In this document: in pieces, positions 13,701-25,700 of the stretch
How the letters are laid out: the number at the start of each line of letters is the position of its first letter
How positions within the stretch are numbered: position 1 is the stretch's first letter
Translations under genes and position numbers: made by a program
The notes under the pieces: generated by a model
Seen by the model: the letters and a program-made list of their open reading frames with translations, nothing else
The model's database searches: none
Told to the model about the DNA's origin: nothing
Assembly (NCBI GenBank): GCA_020064725.1
Contig: JAGTWJ010000019.1
Coordinates: forward strand, 1,178,001 to 1,242,000
DNA: 64,000 nt
From: Drechslerella dactyloides
Taxonomy: Eukaryota; Ascomycota; Orbiliomycetes; Orbiliales; Orbiliaceae
Direction: 5' to 3'

Positions 13701-14624
13701 ATTAAGGCAGCAGAAATACTTTTCAAGTCATGCCCCGGGGCTGTTTCTTCTCAGTACGCGCTTGTGCGGTCAAGGGAATCTATTATTTGGGGCGTGTACC
13801 CTGTCTGGATCTGGGTCTAGCCAAAAAGGATTCGCAAGGATCGCGAAAAATTGTCGAAATCCAGAACTGGTATCGCGGAAATAAATTGTGAGAGGACCAG
13901 AAGAAGAGGTATTTGGTACAGACACACGAGAAAATCATAAAATATCATTTTCGATTGTGAATGTCGTATTTTCTTTTGGCACGGTACTTCTGCGGTACCG
14001 TTAAGGATGAAAAGGTGGGGACGTGAATCTCGCGATCTGGTTCGTCCCACAACCGGAGCTTGCTGACAGGGGTAAGCAGCTGAAAGCACTCCACAGCCTA
14101 TCAATCGCTTTTCTTGTTGCCACACCAAACAAGCTCGAGCTCGACATCCCTGTCCGGAAGCAAGGATGCTTTCTTTTCCTGCGAACTCGCTCCTCGACAG
14201 TACGGATGCTTTTCTGGGAAAAATACAAGTGCAGAGAAAGCAAAAAAAAGGAAGCGGCCATGGTCATCTATTTGTCTTTGACAGCTTGGGAGCGAATGCG
14301 AGCCGATAGGACAAACGGCTGCCTTCAGGCCTTTGTTTTCTGGTGCGGAGGAAATTTGAAGGGGGCACCCGAAGGCGAAAGATTCGACGTGAAATGAGCT
14401 ATCATTAATCTTCAGCTCTATCAAGATCCAGCACAGGGACGAGCAGCTTGGAATTCGCCGCGAACTTGCAGGCTGGTCCTGCAGGTGAGATCATTTCGAC
14501 ATCGGATAATCAGCGAGCCATCTCGGAGATGTCTGCGTTTCCGATCTGGCCGGTACCAGAGAAACGGAATCACAAGCCAACGGGCAGGCAAAGCACAGCT
14601 TGAAGCGAGGGAGTGGGAAAAAAG

Positions 14625-14942
14625 ATGGCCGGCTGGCGTTGTCGTGCGTATGTGCTTGTGCTTGTGTGTGCTGGAGCTCACAGCCACAGTGCTAAGAGGA
14701 GCGTCTGCCCTTTTCAGACAAAATCCCGGGCGGGCATCCTGGTGTTGCGGCAGGTAGCATTGCAGCAGAGCTTCCCAACAGGAAAAAAAGAGACCTGCCT
14801 GAACGACTTGCCCGAAAGACGGGCACGCCTAATTACGTACCCGTCCGAAGTACCAGCTTTGGGGCCCCAGCAAGCTCAAAGCTCGGTGGGGCTGCCCATG
14901 TCCAGCACAATGTGTACTTGTACAATGGACGCACCGCGCTGA
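14625..14942 (+). CDS. Possible small secreted protein (weak)
   Basis: A 105-codon frame starts at an ATG in a good context (A at -3, G at +4). It opens with a signal-like stretch (a basic start, then AYVLVLVCAGAHS) and has six or more Cys in the rest. There is no intron, clear TATA box or homology support, and ORFs of this size occur by chance in a 9-kb gene desert. It is listed only because the N-terminus fits a secretion signal. Confidence 0.2.
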   Translation: MAGWRCRAYVLVLVCAGAHSHSAKRSVCPFQTKSRAGILVLRQVALQQSFPTGKKETCLNDLPERRARLITYPSEVPALGPQQAQSSVGLPMSSTMCTCTMDAPR

Positions 14943-15756
14943 TATCCTGCATGGCGCCAGAAAAAGAAATAATTACTAATGCCACCGAAGAGGGAGGGCG
15001 GCGGGCGAGCGCACCGCTGCGCAGGAGGACGAAGACGTGGAGGTCCTTCCCTGCCTGCAGTGCGCTCGACCTTGCTAGCTCCGCGCATCGTTCTCACCGA
15101 AAGGCTTAGAATTTAGCAGGACGCCAAAGTGACTCTCCAGCGACACGCTGCTGCTTCTCCCAGCACGACATGCATGCACCTCAGAGACTCTCGGATCTTC
15201 GCCTCGCTAACCCTCATCACGTCCAGGTTAAGGCGGATTCCGATGGTACAGGCCACACACGCACACGCCTGTCAGTTTTGGGCTTTTATTTTTTTCCTCC
15301 TTGGGCGTCGTCGAATCATTGACGTGTATCGCCCTCGATGATTCACGGCGAGGTGTGGCTGCTCCCCTTCGCCATTTGGATTCTTAAAAGGACCGTTGAA
15401 GACCCAGCCGGACGGATTCAAGACTCACCCCATCCTCTTCGATGCGATCCCGTTGAAGAAACAGCAATATCAGACTAGACTTTCACACGAAGCTCTCCAA
15501 CAGGCAAACAGGAAGAAACTTTTAACGACGACAAGTACGACGACTACGACAAGCCGGTATATGACCCATATTACTTATTCCTTCTCCAAAGGTCTTTCTT
15601 ATTTCTAGCTAGCAAGCCTCACACCCACGGCGGCCTTACTAGTGCGCATTCCTCACAAACCGGACGGCCAGTCAGAGCTCGAAGCGACCCTTGTCCCTCA
15701 GCGCAGACGTTCGGCTGGGCGTATAAGAGCCTTGGGCAGCCCACCGATAGAGAAAT

Positions 15757-15960
15757 CTTTTAAATACGATTTTCTGCCTCTCCCCTATCCTCCCACCCCC
15801 TCTACACCTCCCTCCTCCAACCTCACACAAAAAGACCGACCCCACCCCTCGGTTTCATCTCACGACCTCGCAATTTCCTATCTCACGTTTACGTTCATTC
15901 GATTCATTTCCTAGGATACTTTTTCTTTTTTTTATATATCTTTTTTTTTTGTCTTGTGTC
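15757..15960 (+). promoter_or_regulatory. Core promoter and CT-rich leader of the 16.1-kb gene
   Basis: A TATA-like TTTTAAATA at about 15758-15766 is followed by a dense pyrimidine tract (about 15775-15835) and T-runs to 15950. This is the usual layout of a well-expressed filamentous-fungal promoter. It implies a 5' leader of roughly 300 nt before the ATG at 16130. Confidence 0.5.
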
Positions 15961-16129
15961 ATTTTGATATATCGATCACCATATCGTCACTTCGAGAGAC
16001 CGTAACGACCTTCGCTCCGACCATTCTCTTTATCTATTGAGTTCATCCACCGCGATCGCCATCTCGACAATTCGAAAGCCCAGCCAGCTTCTCGATTGCA
16101 TATCCTAAATCCTCGCCCACATCTCCAAT

Positions 16130-17287
16130 ATGCCCGCCGTCCTGTTACCGAGAACGGCAGCGCCTTTCGCTGAACGATCAGCTCCAACAATCGTCCTGGA
16201 TACAGTTGTCAACCCATGGTTAACACAGACATTGAAGAGAGTCAACAGGCACAAGAGGCCGTTGAACAGCGTCCCTCAGCACCTGAAATGTCTGACCGAG
16301 ATCCTCTCTGGTCCTAATGCGATATGGAATCTCTGCAGCCTGTGCGTGCCAAAGCTTCCAGATGCGCAGATCGAACAGCAGTCAAACCCCATTACCGACG
16401 CTCTTCTTCGATATCAATTTATCCATCTTCAAGCCTATGTCGTCTCCATCGACATGGTCCAGTCCCACCAGATCGCCTTCAAGCTTACCAAGGAGTCTAT
16501 CAAGAGCCTGGTAGACTATCACAAGGACGTCTACATGATCGATCAGGTTGCCACCACCTGGCATTGGGCTGAGAAGGATGCCGCCGTGAAGAAGATGCAC
16601 GAGGAGTTTGTCCAGAAGGTTAACAAGTACGTTTTCCAGACGGACAAGATTGCCTTGGAAGGTATTGAGGATGATGGCGCTGGCGAACTCCTCTGCGGGC
16701 AGAGCGAGGAAGTCAGGAACGCCATCAGCGAGTTCTTCCTGCCTCTGCAGCAGCCAGCTCCGAAGGTTGTCGAAGTCAGAGCGCCAACGCCCACTCTGGC
16801 TAGCACTCCTGCTCCCATTGGTTGGTGGGCGCCTACTGCTCCCATGGACCAGCATATGGCTCCAGTGGAACCATGGAAGATTCTCCCGTCCAACAACCCC
16901 GCCACAGCCGCCCAGTTCACCGCGGGCATGGCTGCTCCCTCCATGACGGCTGACAACATCCCCAACTGGAGCTTCGATGAGCTCAGCGACGGCAACGCTC
17001 TCGCCTTTGGCACTGCCTTCATGGATGAGAACTCCGTCATGGGCACCGCTGGCCCTTACTCTGCTTCGATGACCGCATCGTCGGAATGGTGGTCCCCTCA
17101 AGTTTCCCCATCTCCGCATGAGCAAACCGAGCAATTGCCCTTCATGCCAGCTACAACTGGTTATGAGATGCCCTCTGTCTCCATGCCTGCCATGTATACC
17201 GCCCAGCCCTGCAGCTCCGCTCTGAACTATGGTGGCTTTGGGTGGGACAACAGCAACAGGTATATGGACTTCGCCACCACTATATGA
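16130..17287 (+). CDS. Orphan protein with Pro/Ser/Met-rich C-terminus
   Basis: Intronless ORF of 385 residues starting at ATG 16130 after a typical TATA/CT promoter. I recognise no family. Residues 1 to about 215 look globular and mostly helical (for example HLQAYVVSIDMVQSHQIAFKL and an acidic DAAVKKMHEEFVQKVNKY segment). The last ~170 residues are low complexity, rich in Pro, Ser, Met, Ala and Trp-containing repeats. There is no signal peptide or membrane segment. A helical N-terminal domain plus a disordered tail would fit a regulatory or scaffold protein, but that is inference. It lies alone, with about 10 kb of non-coding DNA upstream. Confidence 0.75.
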   Translation: MPAVLLPRTAAPFAERSAPTIVLDTVVNPWLTQTLKRVNRHKRPLNSVPQHLKCLTEILSGPNAIWNLCSLCVPKLPDAQIEQQSNPITDALLRYQFIHLQAYVVSIDMVQSHQIAFKLTKESIKSLVDYHKDVYMIDQVATTWHWAEKDAAVKKMHEEFVQKVNKYVFQTDKIALEGIEDDGAGELLCGQSEEVRNAISEFFLPLQQPAPKVVEVRAPTPTLASTPAPIGWWAPTAPMDQHMAPVEPWKILPSNNPATAAQFTAGMAAPSMTADNIPNWSFDELSDGNALAFGTAFMDENSVMGTAGPYSASMTASSEWWSPQVSPSPHEQTEQLPFMPATTGYEMPSVSMPAMYTAQPCSSALNYGGFGWDNSNRYMDFATTI

Positions 17288-19290
17288 CTGGCCGGGAGGC
17301 AGCAACAGAATGCTCTTGTCGAGGTCCCTCGACGTCGGCTCCAAGTACCCGTTCTTGATGGTAGGGTTCATAAACGAACCGCCAACAGGGCGACGTCTAG
17401 TGCCGCCGTCGGTGCTTCTGGAAAGCGAAGGCGAGTTGGATGAACTTATTTTTACAATTCATCTAATACAGATAAAGAGAGTGAGCGGAGTGGAGGTCGG
17501 GCCTGGCAGATTGGTCCAATGTGATCTATCTGCAGGGAACCGCTTTTGCCTGCCGCCTCTCTGAACTCGGCGCACTTGGGTTACCCTCAATACACTTGTT
17601 TCCACATCGATTCCATTTATCGCATCGGCATCATCTTTGGCAAGTTTCTTCATCCGTACTTTGCATCTACGGCGGTTCTCTCATCTGGCGCACATTCTGA
17701 TCGTTCAAGATGTCATTTTGATGTCCTTTCTTTTGTCTTCATTGTCCAAGCGAGTTTAGCGAGTTTAGCGTGCATTTGCTGTATCTGTCTTCCTTTTCCA
17801 CTGCTTTGAATCTTCAGCTGTTCTCCATCGCGATCGTCATTTTGTATTAGCGAGCGACTTGATTCGATTTTCTTATTTCTCTGTCTGTCTCCTTTGTCTT
17901 GCATCACCAACCTCCTTCTCCACAACATCTCCTCTTATCCCCCTTCCGCCCTCGCTTTGTCCGCTTCAAAGAGTGCCTGGAGCCCTTTGTTGTACCTTCC
18001 TGATTTATCAGAGAGAAAACCAAAAAAACTATATCAGCATGGGCCCTCGGACAGTGCCTTTGTTATCCTCATGTCTTTTTTCATGTACCAGGCTGGCCCC
18101 TTCGCTGTGGGCTTGTGGGATTTACATGATGAAGATGCACCTCACCCAACGCCCGACCGACCGCCGACCGACGGACACCAACACTATTATACACAAAGAA
18201 AGAAAGGAACGCTGAGCGACACTTGACAAAAAAATATATCAACATCCACAGCGACGGGCTTCCACGACCGAGTCGAACTACGACGCCTTTACTCATCTCA
18301 TTTCTTTACTCCTTCGTCTTCTTTTCCATCTTTCTTGGTTCTCTTGTTTTCGAGACTTGGGTTTCCTTCTTTCTTCTTACCGACCATGCATACAAGAACG
18401 TCACTAATACTCCCGCCTCGACTTCTTTGGAAACTGGCTTTTCGATGGGTCTGAGTGTGGGACATATGGGATTTTCTGTTACAATCTCCTTTGGTTTGGG
18501 GCTACTTATACAGGGGAACAAAAAGGAACGCATAGAACCGGAGCAACGGAATCAATGAAAAGAGCGAAACGAACCAGCAAGAGATGAACGAGCATCGGGC
18601 GGTGTTTTTCAACCCGTGTCCTTCCGAGCAGCTGATGGGAAATCAAATTGAAATAGCCAAAAAAACAAGAGAAAAATATTTCAGAAAAAGAACCGGGTGA
18701 AAAAAAAAAAGTCAGAGAATATAAAACATCATCGATGGATGTTCGACGAGGAGGAAGGATGGGCTCTTGGATGAGTCCTTACATGTATTTGTAGCCTTAG
18801 TCTTACTCAACTTGTCTGAGCGAGTTGAACTGGAATCTCAGAAAGTCTTCATCCTCGTTATATATATGTGCCTGCTTGATGCCGAAGTAAACCTGAATAG
18901 TCTCTCATGAACTAGATGAAATCGTGATAAAATCTCTTTGGCGCACCTCGGGCGAAGCTGGAACTAACTATATATCTTCTATGAAATGTCTCTCGGATCA
19001 TCTAATATTGTTAAGGCAATATTGTCTCGTCAAATAACTACGACTGGTTCGCGCATTCGTGCGGGGATTAGTCAATTTCTTGTATATTATAATCGATGTC
19101 CGGGTATGATATCTTAACAAGAGCGCCTCTTTTACGGCTTGTGCACGTGGTAGATATTTCCCATTGCCATCAGCTTGCTCGCCGTTATATCTTACTCTGA
19201 CCACAAACGCATAATCAGCGCGCGCACTCGTAATATTATGGTAACACCGACCAGGTACCCCGTCCCCCACCAACGTATACCGAAGATTCC
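17288..19290. other. Intergenic, pyrimidine-rich
   Basis: It contains the 3' flank of the 16.1-kb gene and two pyrimidine-rich stretches (about 17870-17965 and 18285-18385) that resemble promoter tracts. No ORF beyond 118 codons follows them. The T-rich stretches create hydrophobic frames that I do not believe. No feature is called. Confidence 0.45.
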
Positions 19291-19725
19291 TCACAGCCTA
19301 AACTTCCAGACTAAGATAATCATATACAAAAAAGTAACCCATCCAGCCGTACTCGCTACCACAGCCGCATCCACCCCACTGATACTGCCCGGGGCGGCAG
19401 AAACAGTAGCAGTCGGTGAGGTACCGGTTGAAGTGACTGTCTCAAGGACCGTCGACATGGATACAGTGGTCGTACTGATAGACGTCGAGGTGGTCGTTGT
19501 TGACGGAACCGTTGAGACCGTGTCTACCGACGAGGATGTACTGATTTCAGAGAGCGTGTGAGTTTGAGTCGTTGTGCTGGTCGCTTGTCGTTTGACATGC
19601 CAAACTGCATGTACGGTTGGAGCTGGTGCTGCGGCGCGGATTTGGATGACCGGACTGGCTTCTTCCGCACATTGGGAGTCGCATTTGAAACGGTCGTCGA
19701 TCGCGTCGGAGCATGCGCAAGGCAT
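19291..19725 (-). CDS. Small Cys-rich, Ser/Thr-rich protein with C-terminal membrane segment
   Basis: A 144-codon intronless frame starts at ATG 19725 in a good context (gccaagATGCC), about 40 nt downstream of a TATATA element on the same strand. The N-terminus is Cys-rich (MPCACSDAIDDRFKCDSQC). The middle, residues about 48-110, is almost pure Ser/Thr/Val, as in O-glycosylated stalks. The end has a ~22-residue hydrophobic segment followed by WKFRL. No N-terminal signal peptide is visible, so either it is a tail-anchored protein or an upstream exon is missing. The pattern resembles fungal cell-surface sensors but I cannot assign a family. Confidence 0.5.
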   Translation of the reverse strand: MPCACSDAIDDRFKCDSQCAEEASPVIQIRAAAPAPTVHAVWHVKRQATSTTTQTHTLSEISTSSSVDTVSTVPSTTTTSTSISTTTVSMSTVLETVTSTGTSPTATVSAAPGSISGVDAAVVASTAGWVTFLYMIILVWKFRL

Positions 19726-22700
19726 CTTGGCGGGTGCGAGTGAAATAATATGGAAATAGTATATAATAGTCCGGCGAGGTGGAGAGGAAATTGATACACT
19801 AGGTGGTGTATACGGATCTTTTAGGTAACTAAATTTATTGTTTTGGAGGCTGAAATCGCTGGGATATCAATATCTCGATGGGTCTGGGAGTTCGCCACTG
19901 GTAAGTTGGGGTGTCAAGGGGAATGATTACGAGTGGTCGACTTTGGGTGCGGAAATCGGACAATCCAGCAAAATATATACGTGTGTTCATCCCATGTTTT
20001 TGAATTTTCCCACCGGATCTCGAGATTTAAGCTATGGAACTCAATCTAAACGTTGATCATCTTATCCCTATCAACAAAAGTATCAACACGTCGACAGAGT
20101 TTCAAGATAGCCAATCCGCGTCCGTGTGGTATTTGCACAGCTGAGGTGGGTGACCCTCAATAAACCTTACACTCAAACTCACAGGAACATCAAACATGAT
20201 CATATGACACACTTGTAGCGCTTGCAGCCCAGTAAATGTTAAGGTGGTCGTGATATAATGTCGTTGAATGTATGGAGCCTGGAGTGCCCTAGTATGAAAA
20301 CTGTGTTGTCGTATTCCGAATGCAACAATGTTACAATAATCCGTCAGATCCGGACGAGCCATATCGAGAGATTTTTGCCCACTTGGGCTCATAAACTTTT
20401 AAAACATGCTCAAGACGGCCCGTGGGTCTGTGGGCTGCATGTTATTAGTCGCTAAGTATATTCGGTTAATTGTGATGTTATGAGGAAGTCGATACGATAA
20501 GTGTCGACTCGTCGGATGGCGCTGCCTCGCTCCGATCCCTCTGTTCTTCTAGAAGCCTGCTCGATACATAAATCTGACTCGGGTCATTTCACTTAGTCTC
20601 AAGCTATCCGTGAATATGGAGGAGATACGCGGGGGCTATAATTAGGTCGAGGCGCTGGATATCAGTGGTATATATATTGCACACCATGGTTCGCGGTTAT
20701 GTGTCAAAGTGGTGAGGTGCATGCGGATATGCCGACTGTTTTCAAAGACACACCTTCGAGGCTTAAAGTTTCTGCAATTACGAATACAGCAAACCTATTA
20801 TGACGTAGGGTACTCGAATTCGGACATAGACATGCCGTTCTCGTATCCAGTTCCATTTGAAACTCATGCTATAATCGAAAGTAAGTTGTAAGAATGCATT
20901 ATATATTATTGCATCCAAAAAAAATACTACTTTCAAAGCTAGCCAAGAAATAGCTCATTTCTATGTTACTAGCAGAGACAGCCTTTCCGAAGACGTGATC
21001 TATTTATAAAAGCCAAAACAGATGAATAGCAGGCCGAAAGGTCGAACGATGGACATAAGTATTCACAGTTAAGATACCCTTGAGAGCTACCGCTCTGATA
21101 TAAAGCCGAGGATTCTGCGAATAATCCAAATTTATGTATATGACAGGCGCATATAGGTGTATGAGATCCGCGGTATCCTAGGGCTTTTGATTTTAAGGTG
21201 AACGCTGCTCCAAAAATCTGATCAAACCGGAAGACGGCACGACCACATGGGTCCATACTTCCAGCCATGCCTGATGACTGCATAAATTCGTCGGCCCCCT
21301 CACAAGTCCACCAAGCGCCTGGCTCGCCTGGCTCGCCCTCTGCGGATACATTGGCAGCCTTCTTATCTATCGTGATATCAACGTTCGTGTAAAATGTGCG
21401 TTCGATACCGATATTGTCCCCGCTCTTGGTTTCATCTCGTGAGTTGTCTTTAGGTTCACGCGTGAAGACGTCAACTGGATAATTCTGGAGAAACGTAATA
21501 TGGTTCGGACCTCAGCCTTGCGCGAGCAGCCGTTGCTGGAGCAGCAGGCTTGTTCCCTATCTACCACTCACGTCGAGGTAATTCGACGGACAAGGGCCGG
21601 AAGACTTCTCCAGATTCTATGTATAATTTCCGTTAAAGTCTCGCCCAGTACTCAAATTGAGACGAGTATTGCAGGATGAACCGAATAGTCTGGGTGCGAA
21701 TCATCAAGTAGTCGCAAGCAGTAGTCGCGGGTAATCACAGGATATTCCTGTCCCTTGATGTGATACTCTTGAACCCGGCTGTCGGACTCGGACAGCAACT
21801 GCTCTCGCCACCGACAGGCATACTCTAAAAATCGCGCTGTTATAACGCAGTTGCCCTCCATGAGATCTTGAGTCGCAACAGAGGGCCCGAAAAACTTGAT
21901 TATGACGCCGAAGAAAAGTTATTTCTGGAAGAAAACCGGCTGATCTTCTTAAGAGAATCGGGAGAGGTTAATTGTATCGCTTGTCGGGTCCTGCCAGCCT
22001 TTACGAACTGGATAATGGGCGAATCCGAGTTCGTCGTAATCTTCCTGGCACAAGAAAGGAACCAGAAGAAGCAGCTAGAATGGGCCTCCAGAAAACAGGG
22101 AGGTGGTCCATCAGAGAAATTATTCCCGGCTAGTTGGTTGTGCCGGAACATACAAAGCAGACTTATTCATAGTCTGTAGCTAGAGCTGTAGTCCATGGCA
22201 AGGCCACAGCTGGATATAAGAACGAGGACGGGAAAGGAAGTCTCGGGATTGATCGCCTACCGACAGGGGTGCCCAGCTGCTTTAGCAGAAGGGGTTGTTT
22301 ATAGGAGTACGAGGCTTCGTATTTATATATAAAGTCAATCCAAAAAAACCCACCGCCGTAACCTACTAAATATATAACCGTTGTATTTTATATCATATAT
22401 ATGAGTGAATTTGAAATATCTTCAGTAGAAACGTCTTTAGTGGACTTACTGAAGAATATTCCATCGTGTTAGAGGGCTTTTAAGGGTCGAGGGCTCTTTA
22501 AAGGGCTAACAGTAGCACCTTTCTGCTGCCAAAAGCAAGGCTCTCATGTATGAGCGTTAGGTGAATACTGCAGTGTGAGGTGTCCTTTTGTCGTGGAGGA
22601 TCGATCTTGAGGTATGCATGAGGGATCAAGCCTCCGACAGACCCACCTGTAGAAACATAGCGATATGATGTGTAATAAAAATGACCAACGAGGGAACAGG

Positions 22701-25700
22701 TCGCCTGTTCTGGGGGAAAGGGGAACCTGAGGCTCTGGCTCCGACATTGGTGTGTGAGACTGGCTTACTGGACCCCTGTCGTGCAGATGAGGCTTGAAAA
22801 TTTGCCGTAACCCCTACTTACTTACCTAAAGTACATGTACTTACTTTGAGGCGGCTTTCCTGATGCTCACTTTGCCCTGGAATCAATAAGATTTACTGAG
22901 ACTTGAGGCCCAGGAAGCTCGTTAGCGGCCTCAGAGTTGATGGGTCGACTACTCAAGGTCTAAGATCCTTAATATAATCTATCGAATCTAAAGGGGTTTC
23001 TGAACTCTGGATGCTATATAATCGAAAACCGTATACATACATTCTTGGTCACAGATAGCGGCCAGACGTCTGTGAGGAACTACACGTCTAGCGTCTAACA
23101 CTATAGCAGCACATGATGTTCAGGTCAGGCCCTAAAACTATGATTTGTTGTTCTATATATAGATCTAGCTACAGGTCTCACGAACGTTTAAACTTGCAAT
23201 GACTCTCTACTCGTTCCATATAGCCATCCTAGCCCTACAGCCCTCGCCGGCCCTAGGATTAGTAGTCTGGCCTACGAGCCAGCCCTACATACCCGTAGCT
23301 GTTACTGTTTACTTTCAGCCTCACAGCGTATTATCAAATACTGTCTCGAGATCTTGTAAACTTCGGTAATATTATAATTTAGCGTGCACGTACTTTATGT
23401 AAATATATACCGCGCCCAAGGTCTCTGGCGGTATTTCATCCTATACAAGTAATGCGATTGAACAATGCCATCAATTAAGATAGGAGGCTGGTACTTCTCG
23501 AACTTTCGAAAATGCTGCCATTCGAAAGAGCACCGGGGCTGTCAGCCAGGTTAAGGAACGAATTATCGGCTTTCACCACGCAACTATATATTTTGAAAGT
23601 AACGTTACCGTATCCGGTTCCGAGTTACAGAATTAGTAATATATATGTCGTCAGGCACGAGACGAGCTCGCTAGGAAAATGGAAACGAAGTCTCCATCCG
23701 TTCGCATTACGGAATCATGAAAACGCTAGTATCTTCGACTTGCAGATTGCTAACTTAGGGACACGAATATATGCCACGTTTGGGTGCTGTCTGACACGTA
23801 TAACCCTTAGAGCTACTTAATTAAGGCCCCTGCCAATTGCTACGTGTTAGGCGGGAACTTGAGACCCGAGATATCTAATGAACCTCGGCCGATTTTAGAC
23901 AAATCTAAGGTAGAGAGCTCGGGAAGTCGGCTTGCGTACAGGATGTATCAGCAGGCAGGGCTATTGTGTAACCATAAGGAAATCCAATATGGAGCAGCTC
24001 AGTCTGTCCTAGCAAGTTGGTCTGTAACAGACAACATGTATCGCACTTAGCAACTTATTTTACCCATAAATTGCTGACCATTAAACACGAAAGAATTTAT
24101 TTGGCGGTTCGTCAAAGCACGAGGTTTTCTCCGACGCTATTGCATACAATGTGATTGGGAGTTTCGGGACGTTACGTGGTTGAATCACATCTTAGTAAGA
24201 AGGTACTTACTGGCGAGGGTATCAAAGGCTATAGATCCATCGGCGCTAGTGCTAACTGTGCCTTGTTCCTGCAGACCTAGGTAAACGAGTTTGCCGGGGA
24301 AGCAGTCGAGCAAGGCTGGCGTCGGGCGATCTGAATGCAAGCCATTAATATGACCTTAACCTTCAACCGAGGACTATCAATTCTCGGAAACTCGCGGACA
24401 TTGCATATTGATATATTAATTCTCTCCTGGGAATGCACGAAAATGTCACATACCCTGTTATAGGAATACACTTCCTTTCGCTGCACGTACATCGACGTGA
24501 ACCACATCTGCTTAATTAGCTCAAGTCGTCAACCGGCACATGCCAAGGGATGGGAAAGGCTTTCAGACTATGTAGATCGGGATACAAATGAACATTGGAA
24601 TGGGTCTCAATCGATTACACACTTAACTTTGATCCCAGTGCCAAGGATGGTCATTACCCAAGGCTACGATAGCGACGTTCATTCCGATCGATCTTGACCT
24701 GTGGTTGTCAAAAAAAAAATGTGCCTGTGTTTGCCAAAATTAGGTCCAAAGGGGCCCAGGGATTGGATCAGACCCACATGAGGTCATGAAGTCCCCATTT
24801 CGGAAGTGCCGCGGACGCGGCAGCGGCCTTCGTAAAAAAAAACTTTAAACCAAACAGGATATCTGGAGCTCGAATGGGAATTAGAAAATGGGGATTGTGA
24901 TTGTGCGCTCTGTGAGAGAACGACGAACAGTGCATCATGCACGAGGCCTCGAGGGCGCCCGGGCGCATTGTTCCCAAAATCTTGTTATTCTAATCAATGG
25001 GTATTCTAACAGCGCAAGATGTCCGCGTTGGAATGTCGTCAGCCAGCGGGTTTCATACCAGCGTAATACAGCAAAATTCAAGGTGACAGCTCCCGGAAGC
25101 AGATTCCCAGTTGCCAGGTGTCTCGTTCTACAAAAATCAAAATTAAAGCTGCATATTATAGTGACACTCCAGCAGGTTATCTTCGGCATTCATTTTCTGG
25201 ACGAACGGGCTATACCAAATTCTAGTCTAGGCATACAATTGCGGTACGTCGAAATCTCAAAGCATCTTAACTGGGCGCGCCTACAACAAACAGCACTAGC
25301 GGGCACCCAGTTAGCGACCTGTTGGTCTCGGAGCGATATGCACTTCGGCCTGCGCTGCACTGCAATGCAGAGACAGTTAAGCCTGCGCATTTCTCTCTCC
25401 AAGGGCAAGGTGTCGACCATCCTCGGTGTTTTCTCCCGCACCCACTTGGCAATTGAGTTTTGCATTTTGAGTGCATAAAATTAATCCAGACCCCCTTGCA
25501 AGCGGAAGCTTGGGGGACAGATGCAAGCCAATTATGTAGGTGTCTGTGGTGCATGCAGCGCAGCTGCTCACAGCGAGAGTGCATCTGGAGTTTTGAGGAA
25601 AAAATTTATTATTTCAACCCCTCGCCAATCAGCTACTTGAAATGCTTGATTTGCACAGGCGTGGACGAGATAGGCTGGATCTCAAGGGCTGATGCACTAA

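Larger units (their letters stand above)
6334..15756. other. Large gene-poor intergenic region (~9.4 kb)
   Basis: After the TF stop there is no gene I can support until the orphan gene at 16.1 kb. The DNA holds microsatellites, runs of TGCATGCA and TACGTACG, and T-rich tracts. The longest open frames (12610-11942 minus, 222 codons; 13240-13884 plus, 214 codons) show no domain, clear promoter or intron support, and are near the length expected by chance. The region lies downstream of the TF and upstream of the orphan, so it could hold distal regulation of the latter. Confidence 0.5.

Noticed and set aside
13240..13884. 214-codon plus-strand ORF
   Set aside because: No recognisable motif, no good start context, competing frames equally open.
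18223..18558. 111-codon hydrophobic ORF after a CT-rich tract
   Set aside because: Hydrophobicity comes from T-rich DNA; no signal or domain pattern, so not listed as a gene.
22544..22747. 67-codon minus-strand ORF with a hydrophobic segment
   Set aside because: A real ATG, but no continuation by splicing and no family; too short to call.
24888..25478. 196-codon plus-strand ORF
   Set aside because: Lies in AT-rich decayed DNA; composition is not protein-like and no splice or promoter signals accompany it.
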